Shown here in pieces: positions 9,474 to 18,100 of a DNA stretch of 64,000 bases (the stretch's first letter is position 1; each line of letters opens with the position of its first letter). This DNA comes from Tannerella forsythia (GTDB lineage: Bacteria > Bacteroidota > Bacteroidia > Bacteroidales > Tannerellaceae), in the NCBI RefSeq assembly GCF_001006485.1, contig NZ_JUET01000119.1:1-64000 (forward strand). The letters are read 5' to 3'. The notes under the pieces are model-generated. The model was not told where the DNA came from. It saw only the letters and a list, made by a program, of their open reading frames with translations, and did no database searches. The position numbers were made by a program, and so were the translations under genes.

Positions 9474-9548
9474 CAAAAAAGATAAATGGTTACAACCTTG
9501 GCAAGACGAATGCAAAACCGAACAGACTGCAAAAGCAAAAAAAATAAC

Positions 9549-9584
9549 GCGGAAGTAGCTCAGTTGGTAGAGCACAACCTTGCC
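9549..9584 (+). repeat. Truncated tRNA-Gly copy 2 (positions 1-36)
   Basis: Second exact 36-base 5' half of tRNA-Gly(GCC), 111 bases after the first. The following spacer contains GATAAAAGG and AACCTTGGCAAG; GGCAAG can pair with CTTGCC at the end of the half, giving a hairpin in place of a normal anticodon arm. Confidence 0.9.
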
Positions 9585-9659
9585 CCAGAAGATAAAAGGT
9601 CACAACCTTGGCAAGACGAATGCAAAAACCGGCAGACTGCAAAAGCAAAAGAAAACAAC

Positions 9660-9676
9660 GCGAAAGTAACTCAGTT
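9660..9676 (+). repeat. Degenerate remnant of a third tRNA-Gly copy
   Basis: GCGAAAGTAACTCAGTT resembles tRNA-Gly positions 1-17 with two changes and starts exactly 111 bases after copy 2, so it is in register with the tandem array. It breaks off and 24 bases later the intact gene begins. Confidence 0.7.
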
Positions 9677-9700
9677 TACGGAAGTCTAAAAGAAGATAAC

Positions 9701-9773
9701 GCGGAAGTAGCTCAGTTGGTAGAGCACAACCTTGCCAAGGTTGGGGTCGCGGGTTCGAGTCCCGTCTTCCGCT
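9701..9773 (+). tRNA. tRNA-Gly (anticodon GCC)
   Basis: A complete 73-base cloverleaf: acceptor GCGGAAG/CTTCCGC, D arm GCTC/GAGC, anticodon arm CAACC/GGTTG with loop TTGCCAA, and T arm GCGGG/CCCGT. The discriminator is T and CCA is not encoded. It follows an array of truncated copies and is 17 bases upstream of tRNA-Leu. Confidence 0.97.
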
Positions 9774-9790
9774 CACGAAAAAAATCGTTG

Positions 9791-9876
9791 GCTCGAATGG
9801 TGGAATTGGTAGACACGAGGGACTTAAAATCCCTTGGCCAGTAATGGCTGTGCGGGTTCAAGTCCCGCTTCGAGTA
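9791..9876 (+). tRNA. tRNA-Leu (anticodon UAA)
   Basis: An 86-base class II tRNA with a long variable arm. Acceptor GCTCGAA pairs with TTCGAGT (one G-U), the anticodon loop is CTTAAAA with anticodon TAA, and the T arm is GCGGG/CCCGC. CCA is not encoded. It is probably cotranscribed with the preceding tRNA-Gly. Confidence 0.96.
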
Positions 9877-10030
9877 CACTCTACTCTATTGAGCCTCCAT
9901 ATCTTTAAAAAAAAGATTCTCATACGACAAGCTTTGTTTATTCGCACACTAAAGCAAGGTTTGAACTATCGGGACTAAATTATTATTTTTTTTTTAACTT
10001 TCACAGAGCACAGCAATCTGCTTTATTCAT

Positions 10031-10038
10031 TACCTTTG
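10031..10038 (+). promoter_or_regulatory. Candidate -7 box (TACCTTTG)
   Basis: A consensus TAnnTTTG element 28 bases upstream of the start codon of the secreted-protein gene at 10067. No clear TTTG is found at the right distance upstream. Confidence 0.55.
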
Positions 10039-10066
10039 CCTCGTTAAAATTTTAAATTATAATAAT

Positions 10067-11167
10067 ATGAAAAAGTTTTTTTATCGAATCACGCTGATTA
10101 TAATCCATGCTATAGGTCTGTTATGTTTGGCTCCTTCTTTATTTGCACAAACCATACATGGTTTCGGTGAATCACCTGAAGGCCCCGGTCATCCGTTAAA
10201 TACAAAGTTCGGACAACCGAGAATTTTAGCGGACACGATGCGTATAAAAGAATATGTAGGGATTGTGGATCCACCGTATCCCCTAACCGTTTCCATTAAA
10301 AAATTCAATAAAAATCTTTTGATCGATACGGCCTATATTTTTTCAGCAACGGGAATGATCACTTCGTATATCTCAAAATATTCGGATAAAGGCCGGCTGC
10401 TTTCCTTGTCGAGCTATTATCCGGGACATAAAGATCCGGTTACAGGCGTTGTTATCACGGAACCGAAAGAAAATCTGGTAGACGAATACGAATACGGTCA
10501 AGACGGACGGTTGCTGAAACATAAAACATACAAATTGGAGGGAGGTTCTAGATCACTTGATAAAATCTTTACCTATAAATATGTAATGACCGACAGCGGA
10601 TATATCTCCAATGATTCCATCGAATACATCCTTGACAAAAAAGGTCGGTTGGCAAAACTGAAGTTTCTGAAAGCAAAAGATGAATATGTTGTCGACTCGG
10701 CAGATAACCGATACCGTGTAGGCGATTTCTATTATTCTTATTTCGAGGGTGGTTATACAGAATTGCGGTATTATCACCGTGGAAAAATGATTTGGGGAGC
10801 GCCGGACGCATGGGTAAAAACAGATTATTTTTTCCAGAAGAAGGGCTATCTGTCTAAAGAGATTACCTATCTGAAAGAAAAAGGTGAGACGAAGTGGAAA
10901 AAACTGAGGCATGACGAATATGCCTATTCCTACAGAGCCGGAAATCCGCACTCGAACCTCGTGTTCCAGAAGCCGGGCAAGGTCTATGCGGCAGAGGGCG
11001 CCGTCGTAATCGAAAACGAACAGCCTGCTCTCGTAGCTGTCTATACGTTCGGAGGACAATTAGTCGAACAGCGACGTATGGCCGCCGGCATTAATCGGAT
11101 TCCTCTGCCCAAAGGGCTTTATATTGTCGTTGTCGGCAGACAGGGGCATAAAATCGTCGTAAGGTAA
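10067..11167 (+). CDS. Secreted protein with type IX secretion sorting tail
   Basis: A 366-residue protein exported in two steps. A signal peptide (MKKFFYRITL to about residue 28, ending LFAQ) takes it to the periplasm. A C-terminal sorting domain of about 65 residues (VYAAEGAVVIENE, VYTFGGQLVEQRR, LPKGLYIVVVGRQGHKIVVR) should send it across the outer membrane by the Por/type IX route. The middle part is rich in tyrosine-containing beta hairpins of the kind E-Y-x-Y-G-x-D-G-R-L, similar to RHS/YD-like or DUF4595-like repeats. No enzymatic motif is recognised. A stem-loop follows the stop. Confidence 0.87.
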   Translation: MKKFFYRITLIIIHAIGLLCLAPSLFAQTIHGFGESPEGPGHPLNTKFGQPRILADTMRIKEYVGIVDPPYPLTVSIKKFNKNLLIDTAYIFSATGMITSYISKYSDKGRLLSLSSYYPGHKDPVTGVVITEPKENLVDEYEYGQDGRLLKHKTYKLEGGSRSLDKIFTYKYVMTDSGYISNDSIEYILDKKGRLAKLKFLKAKDEYVVDSADNRYRVGDFYYSYFEGGYTELRYYHRGKMIWGAPDAWVKTDYFFQKKGYLSKEITYLKEKGETKWKKLRHDEYAYSYRAGNPHSNLVFQKPGKVYAAEGAVVIENEQPALVAVYTFGGQLVEQRRMAAGINRIPLPKGLYIVVVGRQGHKIVVR

Positions 11168-11190
11168 ATCCACGACGCGAAACTTATACT

Positions 11191-11235
11191 TTTACGCCCG
11201 TTGCGGAAGGTCTTCCCTTCTGTAACGGGCGTAAA
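11191..11235. terminator. Stem-loop terminator without a T-run
   Basis: TTTACGCCCGTT (11191-11202) pairs perfectly with AACGGGCGTAAA (11224-11235), and an inner GAAGG/CCTTC extends the hairpin. It lies 24 bases after the secreted-protein stop. There is no poly-T on either side, so it may work as an RNA-stabilising or factor-assisted terminator. Confidence 0.6.
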
Positions 11236-11302
11236 TTCATAAAGTCGTTACCTTTCTTTATCCCAAATTACGCGATACACTGTTCGGCGTTTACCATTAA
11301 TC

Positions 11303-11640
11303 ATGGACGTACGAATGCACGACAATGGTTACGTCAGGCTTACAGCCCTCCGCCGAGATGCGATGCCTTTTTCCCCAACGCTTCGCATTGGGCTGAATTA
11401 TCTCGCCCTTTCAGGGCTCTTTCTGCAATCAGCAATCAGCAGTCAGCATTCAGCAATCAGCGGAGCCAACAAATCAACAACTAAACAAATAAACATCTCA
11501 ACAATTCAACAACTCACCGCCTCTGCGGGGTTTACGAGGGCTGAAAGCCCGAATTATTTCAGCCCCATCCCGCAAGGGTGGGGTATCGACATCCGGACCT
11601 TGTTCGGAGGGCTGAAAGCCTGAATTAAATTCATTCTTAT
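11303..11640. repeat. Intergenic repeat cluster without a convincing gene
   Basis: This gap of about 500 bases before mfd holds short-sequence repeats rather than a gene. GAGGGCTGAAAGCCYGAATTA occurs at 11536-11556 and 11607-11627, with a diverged inverted relative (GGCTGAATTATCTCGCCC) near 11391. Between them are simple repeats: a 7-base unit of the form GCAATCA/GCAGTCA/GCATTCA at 11425-11462 and CAACAA/AACAAAT-rich sequence to about 11515. The 106-codon open frame across it has repeat-derived, low-complexity content and I do not call it a gene. Confidence 0.6.
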
Positions 11641-11667
11641 TTCTTCTATTGCGGAATCTGGGTTTAT

Positions 11668-14600
11668 TCATTCTTCAGGCACGATGCTTTCCATCTCGTT
11701 CAGGCATCGGACGGCAGCGGCCACGTTCGTAACGTTTTTGATGACCACGCTTCTTCTTCCGTTTTGTTCGCGCAGATTGCAGACACGCGGATAGCGTTGC
11801 ACGTAGCCTAACAGCTTGCCGAATGCACGACTTTGGTAGTAAGGACTGTCCCTGTCGGTCGGCAGATAGAGCGCCATCATACCTTTTTTCAGGATGACTT
11901 TCTCGATCCCCAATCGACGGGCTGTCCATCGCAGCCCGACGATGCGTATCAGCTCCTCGCCTTCGGTCGGTATCCGTCCGAAGCGGTCTTGCAGCGAAGA
12001 GACAAAGCCGGCCAGTTTTTCCTCGTTCTCGATCGAGTCGAGTTCCCGGTAAATACCGACGCGTTCCGAATCGTTGGGGATATACGTCGGCGGGAACATC
12101 AGAGCGAGATCACTCTCGACAAACGTTTCACGAACATACCGGTCGCCGTTGTTTTCCTGAGGGTCGGACGCATACAACTCGGCAAACTCATCGGCCTTCA
12201 GCTCGTCGACGGCTTCTTCCAGAATCTTCTGATACGTCTCATAGCCCAGATCGGCGATAAAGCCGCTCTGTTCGGCCCCCAGCATATTCCCTGCCCCACG
12301 GATGTCGAGGTCTTGCATGGCGATGTGCATGCCGCTTCCCAGCTCGGCGAAGCTCTCGATGGCCTGCAGGCGGCGGCGCGACTCGGGAGGCAGCGTCGAG
12401 AGCGGAGGAGCAAGCAGGTAACAGAACGCCTTGCGATTCCCTCGCCCGACACGTCCGCGCAACTGATGCAGCTCCGACAGCCCGAACTGATGAGCGTTAT
12501 TGACGATAATCGTATTGGCGTTCGGCACGTCGATGCCATTCTCGATAATGGTCGTGGCGATCAGCACATCGTACTCGTAGTTTACGAAATCGAGAATGAT
12601 TCGTTCCAGCTTTTCGGGTTCCATCTGTCCGTGTCCGACAGCCACACGCACGCCGGGTATTTCGCGGCGTACAAGCGCCTCGATCTCATAAATGTTCTGG
12701 ATGCGGTTATTGATGATGAACGTTTGTCCGTTGCGGCTCATCTCGAACTCGATCGCCTCACGGATAATGTCCGCATGAAAACGTTCGATCTCCGTCTGAA
12801 TCGGGTAACGGTTTGGCGGAGGCGTCGTGATATTGCTCAGGTCGCGTGCTCCCATAAGCGAGAACTGAAGTGTACGGGGAATGGGCGTGGCCGTGAGGGT
12901 GAGCGTGTCGACATTCGTTCGCAGCTGGCGCAGCTTCTCCTTGACCGACACGCCGAACTTTTGCTCCTCATCGATGATCAGCAGCCCGAGGTCTTTAAAC
13001 TTAACATCTTTGCTCACTAACCGGTGCGTGCCGATAAGGATATTCAACTCGCCCGATGCCAACCGGGCCAGCGTCTTTTTAATCTCGCCGGTCGTCCGTG
13101 CACGACTGATATAATCGATGGTGCAGGGAAAATCCTTCAGTCTCCGGCTGAACGTCTGATAGTGCTGAAAAGCCAGCACCGTCGTAGGCACAAGCACAGC
13201 CACCTGTTTATTGTCTGCAACGGCTTTGAAGGCCGCACGGATCGCGACCTCCGTCTTGCCGAAACCGACATCGCCGCAAATCAGCCGGTCCATCGGCCGT
13301 TCGCGCTCCATATCGGCTTTGACGTCGGCCGTCGCCCTCATCTGATCGGGCGTATCTTCGTAGATAAAACCGGCTTCAAGCTCATCCTGCATGAAGCTGT
13401 CAGGACCGAACGCATAGCCTTTCTCCTGTCGACGTTGCGCATAGAGTTTGATCAAGTCGCGGGCGATATCTTTGACTTTCTTCTTCGTGCGGTCTTTCAT
13501 CTTTTCCCATGCACCGCTGCCCAGCTTGTTCAGCGCCGGCGCTTCGCTGTCTTTCCCTTTGTATTTCGACAGTTTATGAAGTGCATGAATACTGACGAAG
13601 AGGATATCGTTGTTACGGTAAATCAGCTTGACGGCTTCCTGTATCTTGCCGTTCACCTCCGTACGCACAAGTCCGCCAAACTGCCCGACGCCATGATCGA
13701 TATGCACGATATAGTCGCCGGAAGTGAACTGACTCAGTTCTTTGAGCGAGAGCACTATTTTCCCGCTACGCGCCTTGTCGCTCTTGAGGTTGTACTTATG
13801 GAACCGTCCGAAAATCTGATGATCGGTCAGGAAGCAGCAGCGTAACGAATGGTCTATAAAACCTTCGTGCAGCGCACGGTTGACCGCGGTGAAAGCAATC
13901 GCTTCGCCACGGTCTTCAAAAATGGCGCGGATGCGTTCGATCTGTTTCTCACTGTCGCTAAGCAGATAGATCGTATATCCATCGGCGATATATTGTTTGA
14001 ACGCCTCGCTGACGCGCTCGAAATTCTTTTGAAAAAGCGGCTGCGGCGAAGTGTCGATACGCAGAACTGCAGATGCATCGTCCGGCCGGGCATGAAAACG
14101 GATATGCCTCAGTGATGCTGTTGCTTGCACGAAATCGTCGGCCCGTACAAGTTTCCGACGCATCGCCTCACGATCGGCAAACCCTTCATCGTCTTTGTTG
14201 ACAGGCTCTTCTTCCCAAAGACTGTCGATACGTTCACGACACCACTCCATATCATGCGTCACAAGCGTAGCGCCGGCAGGCAACAACTCCGCCAGCTGAT
14301 GGTTGGCCGTATCGTAGCGACTTATTTCGGGAATAATCCGTATCTCGTTCAGCTTTTCCTTCGACAGTTGCGTCTCCACATCGAACGCTCGTATCGAATC
14401 CACTTCGTTCCCGAAGAAATCGACACGGTACGGATATTCGTTCGAAAACGAAAAGATATCCATGATACTGCCACGAATCGCATATTGTCCCGGTTCGTAC
14501 ACATAATCGGTCTGCTCGAAGTGATACGTATCGAGCACATCGGCCACAAAAATCGGGTCCAGCTTTTCACCGGCATGAATCATCAGGGTATTCTCTCGAA

Positions 14601-15015
14601 GGATACTTTTCGACAGTACTTTCTCGGCTACCGCATCCGGATAGGAAACGATGATAAACGACGGTTCGTCTGCCTGAAGCATGCTCAGCACCTCGGTGCG
14701 CAGAATCTCGGCCGCCGCATCCGTATGACCGTATTTAATATGCCGGTGATAAGCCGATGGAAAGAAATACACCTGCTTCCCTCCCGTGAGTTGCATCAGG
14801 TCGTTATAAAAGTATCCGGCCTCTTCGAGGTCATTCATCAGGCACAGGAAGCAACCGCCTCTCTGCCTGAAGAGTGAAGCGATCGTTACGGCTCCCCCCG
14901 AACCGTTCAATCCGGTAAGCAGAACGCTCCGCGCTTCGTCCCGGCCCGACAGTGATCCGATAGCGTTAATTTGCGGATGAGCAGCGTAAACAGAGAGTAG
15001 TTCTTTAATATCCAT
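11668..15015 (-). CDS. mfd: Transcription-repair coupling factor Mfd
   Basis: DNA translocase that removes RNA polymerase stalled at damage and recruits UvrA. Visible parts of the 1115-residue protein: a UvrB-like N-terminal region (QLTGGKQVYFFPSAYHRHIKYG), a CarD-like RNA-polymerase-binding segment (FTSGDYIVHIDHGVGQFGGL), a RecG-type motor with Walker A GDVGFGKTEV near residue 580, DEEQKFG and QLRGRVGRGNRKAFCYLL, and the C-terminal TRCF domain. The frame continues 82 codons upstream, but that part is unlike Mfd and overlaps the acyl-CoA dehydrogenase gene. The ATG at 15015 gives the normal N-terminus MDIKELLSVYAAHP. Confidence 0.96.
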   Translation of the reverse strand: MDIKELLSVYAAHPQINAIGSLSGRDEARSVLLTGLNGSGGAVTIASLFRQRGGCFLCLMNDLEEAGYFYNDLMQLTGGKQVYFFPSAYHRHIKYGHTDAAAEILRTEVLSMLQADEPSFIIVSYPDAVAEKVLSKSILRENTLMIHAGEKLDPIFVADVLDTYHFEQTDYVYEPGQYAIRGSIMDIFSFSNEYPYRVDFFGNEVDSIRAFDVETQLSKEKLNEIRIIPEISRYDTANHQLAELLPAGATLVTHDMEWCRERIDSLWEEEPVNKDDEGFADREAMRRKLVRADDFVQATASLRHIRFHARPDDASAVLRIDTSPQPLFQKNFERVSEAFKQYIADGYTIYLLSDSEKQIERIRAIFEDRGEAIAFTAVNRALHEGFIDHSLRCCFLTDHQIFGRFHKYNLKSDKARSGKIVLSLKELSQFTSGDYIVHIDHGVGQFGGLVRTEVNGKIQEAVKLIYRNNDILFVSIHALHKLSKYKGKDSEAPALNKLGSGAWEKMKDRTKKKVKDIARDLIKLYAQRRQEKGYAFGPDSFMQDELEAGFIYEDTPDQMRATADVKADMERERPMDRLICGDVGFGKTEVAIRAAFKAVADNKQVAVLVPTTVLAFQHYQTFSRRLKDFPCTIDYISRARTTGEIKKTLARLASGELNILIGTHRLVSKDVKFKDLGLLIIDEEQKFGVSVKEKLRQLRTNVDTLTLTATPIPRTLQFSLMGARDLSNITTPPPNRYPIQTEIERFHADIIREAIEFEMSRNGQTFIINNRIQNIYEIEALVRREIPGVRVAVGHGQMEPEKLERIILDFVNYEYDVLIATTIIENGIDVPNANTIIVNNAHQFGLSELHQLRGRVGRGNRKAFCYLLAPPLSTLPPESRRRLQAIESFAELGSGMHIAMQDLDIRGAGNMLGAEQSGFIADLGYETYQKILEEAVDELKADEFAELYASDPQENNGDRYVRETFVESDLALMFPPTYIPNDSERVGIYRELDSIENEEKLAGFVSSLQDRFGRIPTEGEELIRIVGLRWTARRLGIEKVILKKGMMALYLPTDRDSPYYQSRAFGKLLGYVQRYPRVCNLREQNGRRSVVIKNVTNVAAAVRCLNEMESIVPEE

Positions 15016-15098
15016 GCTTGAAAAACAGGGGCAAAAGTCGTGTGCTCGGCAAATTGCCGACACGCCTTTCTCATGGCTAAGTATATAGCCACTTGTTT

Positions 15099-16805
15099 TT
15101 ACTCTCTGCGGTAGGCCTTCAAATCTTCGATGCTGAAGTTTTCGATAAACGAACGGATTTTGTACATCTCCGCTTTGCCGTAGCGGAGATAGACCTGCAT
15201 AGAGGACAGAAACGAATTGTCCGTATGGGTGCTCTGCAGCAACAGGTAACCGAACACGCAATGGGTAGCTGCTTCAACAAGGCGCCGGGCAAGGAAATCG
15301 AGGTATTCGTTGTCTTTCGCTCCCGTCACTTTTGTGACTAACTGCTCGTACGTATCGGTCATAGCGATGAGGTCTTGCTTCAGCGACAAGAGCTCGGGCT
15401 TGTATTCCATCGCCTCATATTCGCGAAGTATGGACAGGTACGTGCCGGTGGTGACGTGGCGGATGGCCGCAACGACCTGTAGCTGTGTCGTTCCCTCGTA
15501 AATATTCGTGATACGTGCGTCGCGATAGAGACGTTCGCAGGCATAATCTTTCATGAAACCCGACCCGCCGTGAATCTGTATCGCATCGTAGGCGTTTTGG
15601 TTCGCAAATTCGGTCGACATGCCTTTGCCCATCGGGGTGAACGCATCGGCCAGCTTGGCGTATTTCTTCTGTTCCCGGCGCTCTTCGGGCGTAAGTTTGC
15701 GTTCGCGCGAAATGTCGTCCAGCGCCTTATAGACATCGACAAAACGTGCCGTTTCATAAAGCATGGCGCGTACGGCATCGGTACGGGCACGCATCATGGC
15801 GACCATCTCGTAGACGGCCGGAAAGTCTAAAATGGCTTTGCCGAACTGCCGACGTTCCTGCGCATATGTGTATCCTTCCTGATAGGCCGCTTCGCACAGT
15901 CCTACGGCTTGTGCCATAATACCCAGACGGGCGCCGTTCATCAGAGCCATGACATATTTGATCAATCCGAGCCGTCGCTCACCGCACAGTTCGGCTTTCG
16001 CATTGTTAAACACTAATTCGCAGGTAGGAGATCCTTTGATACCCATCTTATTTTCGATACGGCGGACGTTCACACCTCCATTGCGTTTGTCGTATATAAA
16101 CATCGAAAGGCCGCGTCCGTCTTTTGTTCCTTCTTCCGAGCGAGCAAGCACAAGGTGGATGTCCGAATCGCCGTTAGTGATAAAGCGTTTCACGCCGTTC
16201 AGCCGCCAGCAGTTCTCTTTCTCGTCGAACGTTGCTTTAAGCATCACCGATTGCAGGTCGCTACCGGCATCGGGTTCGGTCAAATCCATTGACATCGTCT
16301 CCCCTTTGCACACGCGGGGGATATAGCGTTTGTGCTGCTCCTCGTTCCCGAATTCGTAAAGGGTTTCGGCGCAATCCTGCAATCCCCAGAGATTTTCGAA
16401 TCCGGCATCGGCACGCGACACAATGTCGGCAGCCATGATATAAGGCACGATGGGGAAGTTCAGCCCGCCGTAACGGCGCGGCATGGCCATGCCCATCAGC
16501 CCGGCTTTACGCACGGCATCAAGGTTCTCCTGTGTGCCGCGGGCGTAGGTTACTCGTCCGTTGGCTACCGTGGGGCCTTCCCGATCAACGCTCTCGGCAT
16601 TCGGGGCAATAACTTCGGCGCTGATCTCGCCGACCATCTCGAGCACGCGCTCGTAGCTGTCCATCGCATCGTCGAAGTCGATCGGCGCATAATCGTATTC
16701 GTCTTTATCTCTAAATTCGCGTTCTTTCAATTCCACAATCCGCCGCATCAGCGGGTGATGCAAGTGATGACGCAACGAGGGGGTATCTAAATAAAAGTTT
16801 GCCAT
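15099..16805 (-). CDS. Acyl-CoA dehydrogenase
   Basis: A 568-residue FAD enzyme that oxidises an acyl-CoA to enoyl-CoA and passes electrons to electron transfer flavoprotein. Family signatures are visible: MSMDLTEPDAGSDLQSVMLKA for FAD binding, RRIENKMGIKGSPTCELVF, and near the end AYDAIQIHGGSGFMKDYACERLYRDARITNIYEGTTQLQ. It is longer than the usual 380 residues because of a helical C-terminal extension (from about residue 440), as in other Bacteroidales homologues. It follows etfA by 8 bases, so the electron acceptor is encoded just upstream in the same operon. Chain-length preference is unknown. Confidence 0.94.
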   Translation of the reverse strand: MANFYLDTPSLRHHLHHPLMRRIVELKEREFRDKDEYDYAPIDFDDAMDSYERVLEMVGEISAEVIAPNAESVDREGPTVANGRVTYARGTQENLDAVRKAGLMGMAMPRRYGGLNFPIVPYIMAADIVSRADAGFENLWGLQDCAETLYEFGNEEQHKRYIPRVCKGETMSMDLTEPDAGSDLQSVMLKATFDEKENCWRLNGVKRFITNGDSDIHLVLARSEEGTKDGRGLSMFIYDKRNGGVNVRRIENKMGIKGSPTCELVFNNAKAELCGERRLGLIKYVMALMNGARLGIMAQAVGLCEAAYQEGYTYAQERRQFGKAILDFPAVYEMVAMMRARTDAVRAMLYETARFVDVYKALDDISRERKLTPEERREQKKYAKLADAFTPMGKGMSTEFANQNAYDAIQIHGGSGFMKDYACERLYRDARITNIYEGTTQLQVVAAIRHVTTGTYLSILREYEAMEYKPELLSLKQDLIAMTDTYEQLVTKVTGAKDNEYLDFLARRLVEAATHCVFGYLLLQSTHTDNSFLSSMQVYLRYGKAEMYKIRSFIENFSIEDLKAYRRE

Positions 16806-16813
16806 GATAATCG

Positions 16814-17833
16814 TTATTTACTGTTCTTCTTGTAGTATTTAATCATTTTGGGGATCACGTTTTCGACTGTGCCGGTGATCACGTAGTCGGCCATCGCATT
16901 GATCGGGGCGTTGGGATCGCTGTTGATCGAGATGATGATCGAGCTTTCCTGCATTCCCGCGATGTGTTGAATCTGTCCGGAGATTCCGCAGGCGATATAC
17001 AGTTTGGGGCGTACAGTAACGCCGGTCTGTCCCACCTGACGGTCGTGATCGGTGAATCCCGCATCGACGGCAGCACGCGATGCGCCTACTTCGGCATGCA
17101 GTTCTTTGGCAAGATCGAACAGCAGCTTGAAGTTCTCTTTCGAGCCGACGCCGTAACCGCCGGCGACAACAATCGGCGAGCCTTTCAGGTTGTGCTTCGC
17201 CTTTTCGACATGGCGTTCGATTACCTGCACGACATAATCCGTCTCGGAAACGAATTGCGATACGTCGTGTTTGATAACCTTGCCCTGATAGTTGGCATCG
17301 AATATTTCTTTCTTCATCACCCCTTCGCGCACGGTCGCCATCTGCGGACGATGTTCGGGGTTGATAATCGTCGCGACGATATTTCCGCCGAACGCAGGAC
17401 GTATCTGGTAGAGCAGATTTTCGTATGTCTTGCCGGCTTTTTTGTCTTCGTGCTTGCCGATTTCGAGCGCAGTACAGTCGGCCGTCAGTCCGCTTGTCAG
17501 TGCCGACGATACGCGCGGTCCAAGGTCTCGGCCGATGACAGTTGCTCCCATAAGAGCAATCTGCGGCTTCTCTTGTTCGAAGAGCTTAATCAATATCGAC
17601 GTGTGGGGCAGCGAGGTGTACGGGTCGAGTCTCTCGTCGTCGAACAGATGCAGCACATCCACGCCGTACGGCATCACTTGTTTTTCCACCCCGTCGAGCT
17701 TGTTTCCCGCCACGACAGCCTCCAAGCCGCAGTTCAACTGATTAGCCAGCGAACGTCCTTTCGTAAGCAATTCAAGGCTGACATCGGCAATCGTGCCGCC
17801 CTCTATTTCGCAATATACAAATATGTTGTTCAT
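16814..17833 (-). CDS. etfA: Electron transfer flavoprotein alpha subunit
   Basis: A 339-residue FAD-binding subunit of the heterodimeric electron carrier that receives electrons from acyl-CoA dehydrogenase. The C-terminal FAD domain is clear: VVAGGYGVGSKENFKLL, GASRAAVDAGFTDHDRQVGQTG, LYIACGISGQIQHIAGM and SINSDPNAPINAMADY. The gene lies between etfB (with an odd small ORF in the gap) and the acyl-CoA dehydrogenase, all on the minus strand. Confidence 0.96.
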   Translation of the reverse strand: MNNIFVYCEIEGGTIADVSLELLTKGRSLANQLNCGLEAVVAGNKLDGVEKQVMPYGVDVLHLFDDERLDPYTSLPHTSILIKLFEQEKPQIALMGATVIGRDLGPRVSSALTSGLTADCTALEIGKHEDKKAGKTYENLLYQIRPAFGGNIVATIINPEHRPQMATVREGVMKKEIFDANYQGKVIKHDVSQFVSETDYVVQVIERHVEKAKHNLKGSPIVVAGGYGVGSKENFKLLFDLAKELHAEVGASRAAVDAGFTDHDRQVGQTGVTVRPKLYIACGISGQIQHIAGMQESSIIISINSDPNAPINAMADYVITGTVENVIPKMIKYYKKNSK

Positions 17834-17851
17834 ATGCAGATATTTACTTAT

Positions 17852-18058
17852 TTATTTTAATAATGTAGTCATCATGTAATGAATGTAGTCTATGTAATCC
17901 ATGTAATCCATATCATCCATGTAGTCTATGTAGTTAAAGCCGCTAAAGTAGTTAAAGTAACTAATGTAGTCCGTGTAGTTCATGTAGTTTGTGTCGTTAA
18001 GTACATATTCGTACCCCTTCTGCCATACGATTAACTGTTCAACAGACTTGGTTGCCAT
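17852..18058 (-). CDS. Truncated four-helix-bundle (23S rRNA IVS-type) protein with tyrosine/aspartate repeat tail
   Basis: A 68-residue ORF in the gap between etfB and etfA. Its first 21 residues (MATKSVEQLIVWQKGYEYVLN) match the start of four-helix-bundle proteins of the 23S rRNA intervening-sequence family, normally about 120 residues. The rest of that fold is missing. Instead the frame runs into a low-complexity tail of DY, MDY and IDY units encoded by short imperfect DNA repeats (TACATGGAT/TACATAGAC-like). It may be a decayed gene or a translated repeat tract. Expression would follow from its position inside the etf operon. Function unknown. Confidence 0.5.
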   Translation of the reverse strand: MATKSVEQLIVWQKGYEYVLNDTNYMNYTDYISYFNYFSGFNYIDYMDDMDYMDYIDYIHYMMTTLLK

Positions 18059-18100
18059 TGTCTTACTACCTTAAATTACTCTAACTACTTTTCTCTCCCT

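Noticed and set aside
9438-9700. CRISPR-like array (regular repeats with 75-nt spacers)
   Set aside because: The repeat is tRNA-Gly sequence and the spacers are copies of each other rather than unique; no cas genes nearby.
9438-9773. Split or intron-containing tRNA genes formed from the 36-nt halves
   Set aside because: No matching separate 3' halves follow the truncated copies, and an intact gene is present at the end of each array.
11833-13020. 395-codon plus-strand ORF
   Set aside because: Antisense to mfd; translation shows no domain and mirrors mfd codons.
17852-18000. CRISPR or VNTR array between etfB and etfA
   Set aside because: Units are very short (about 9-15 bases), imperfect and in a continuous reading frame; they are a low-complexity tract, not a CRISPR.
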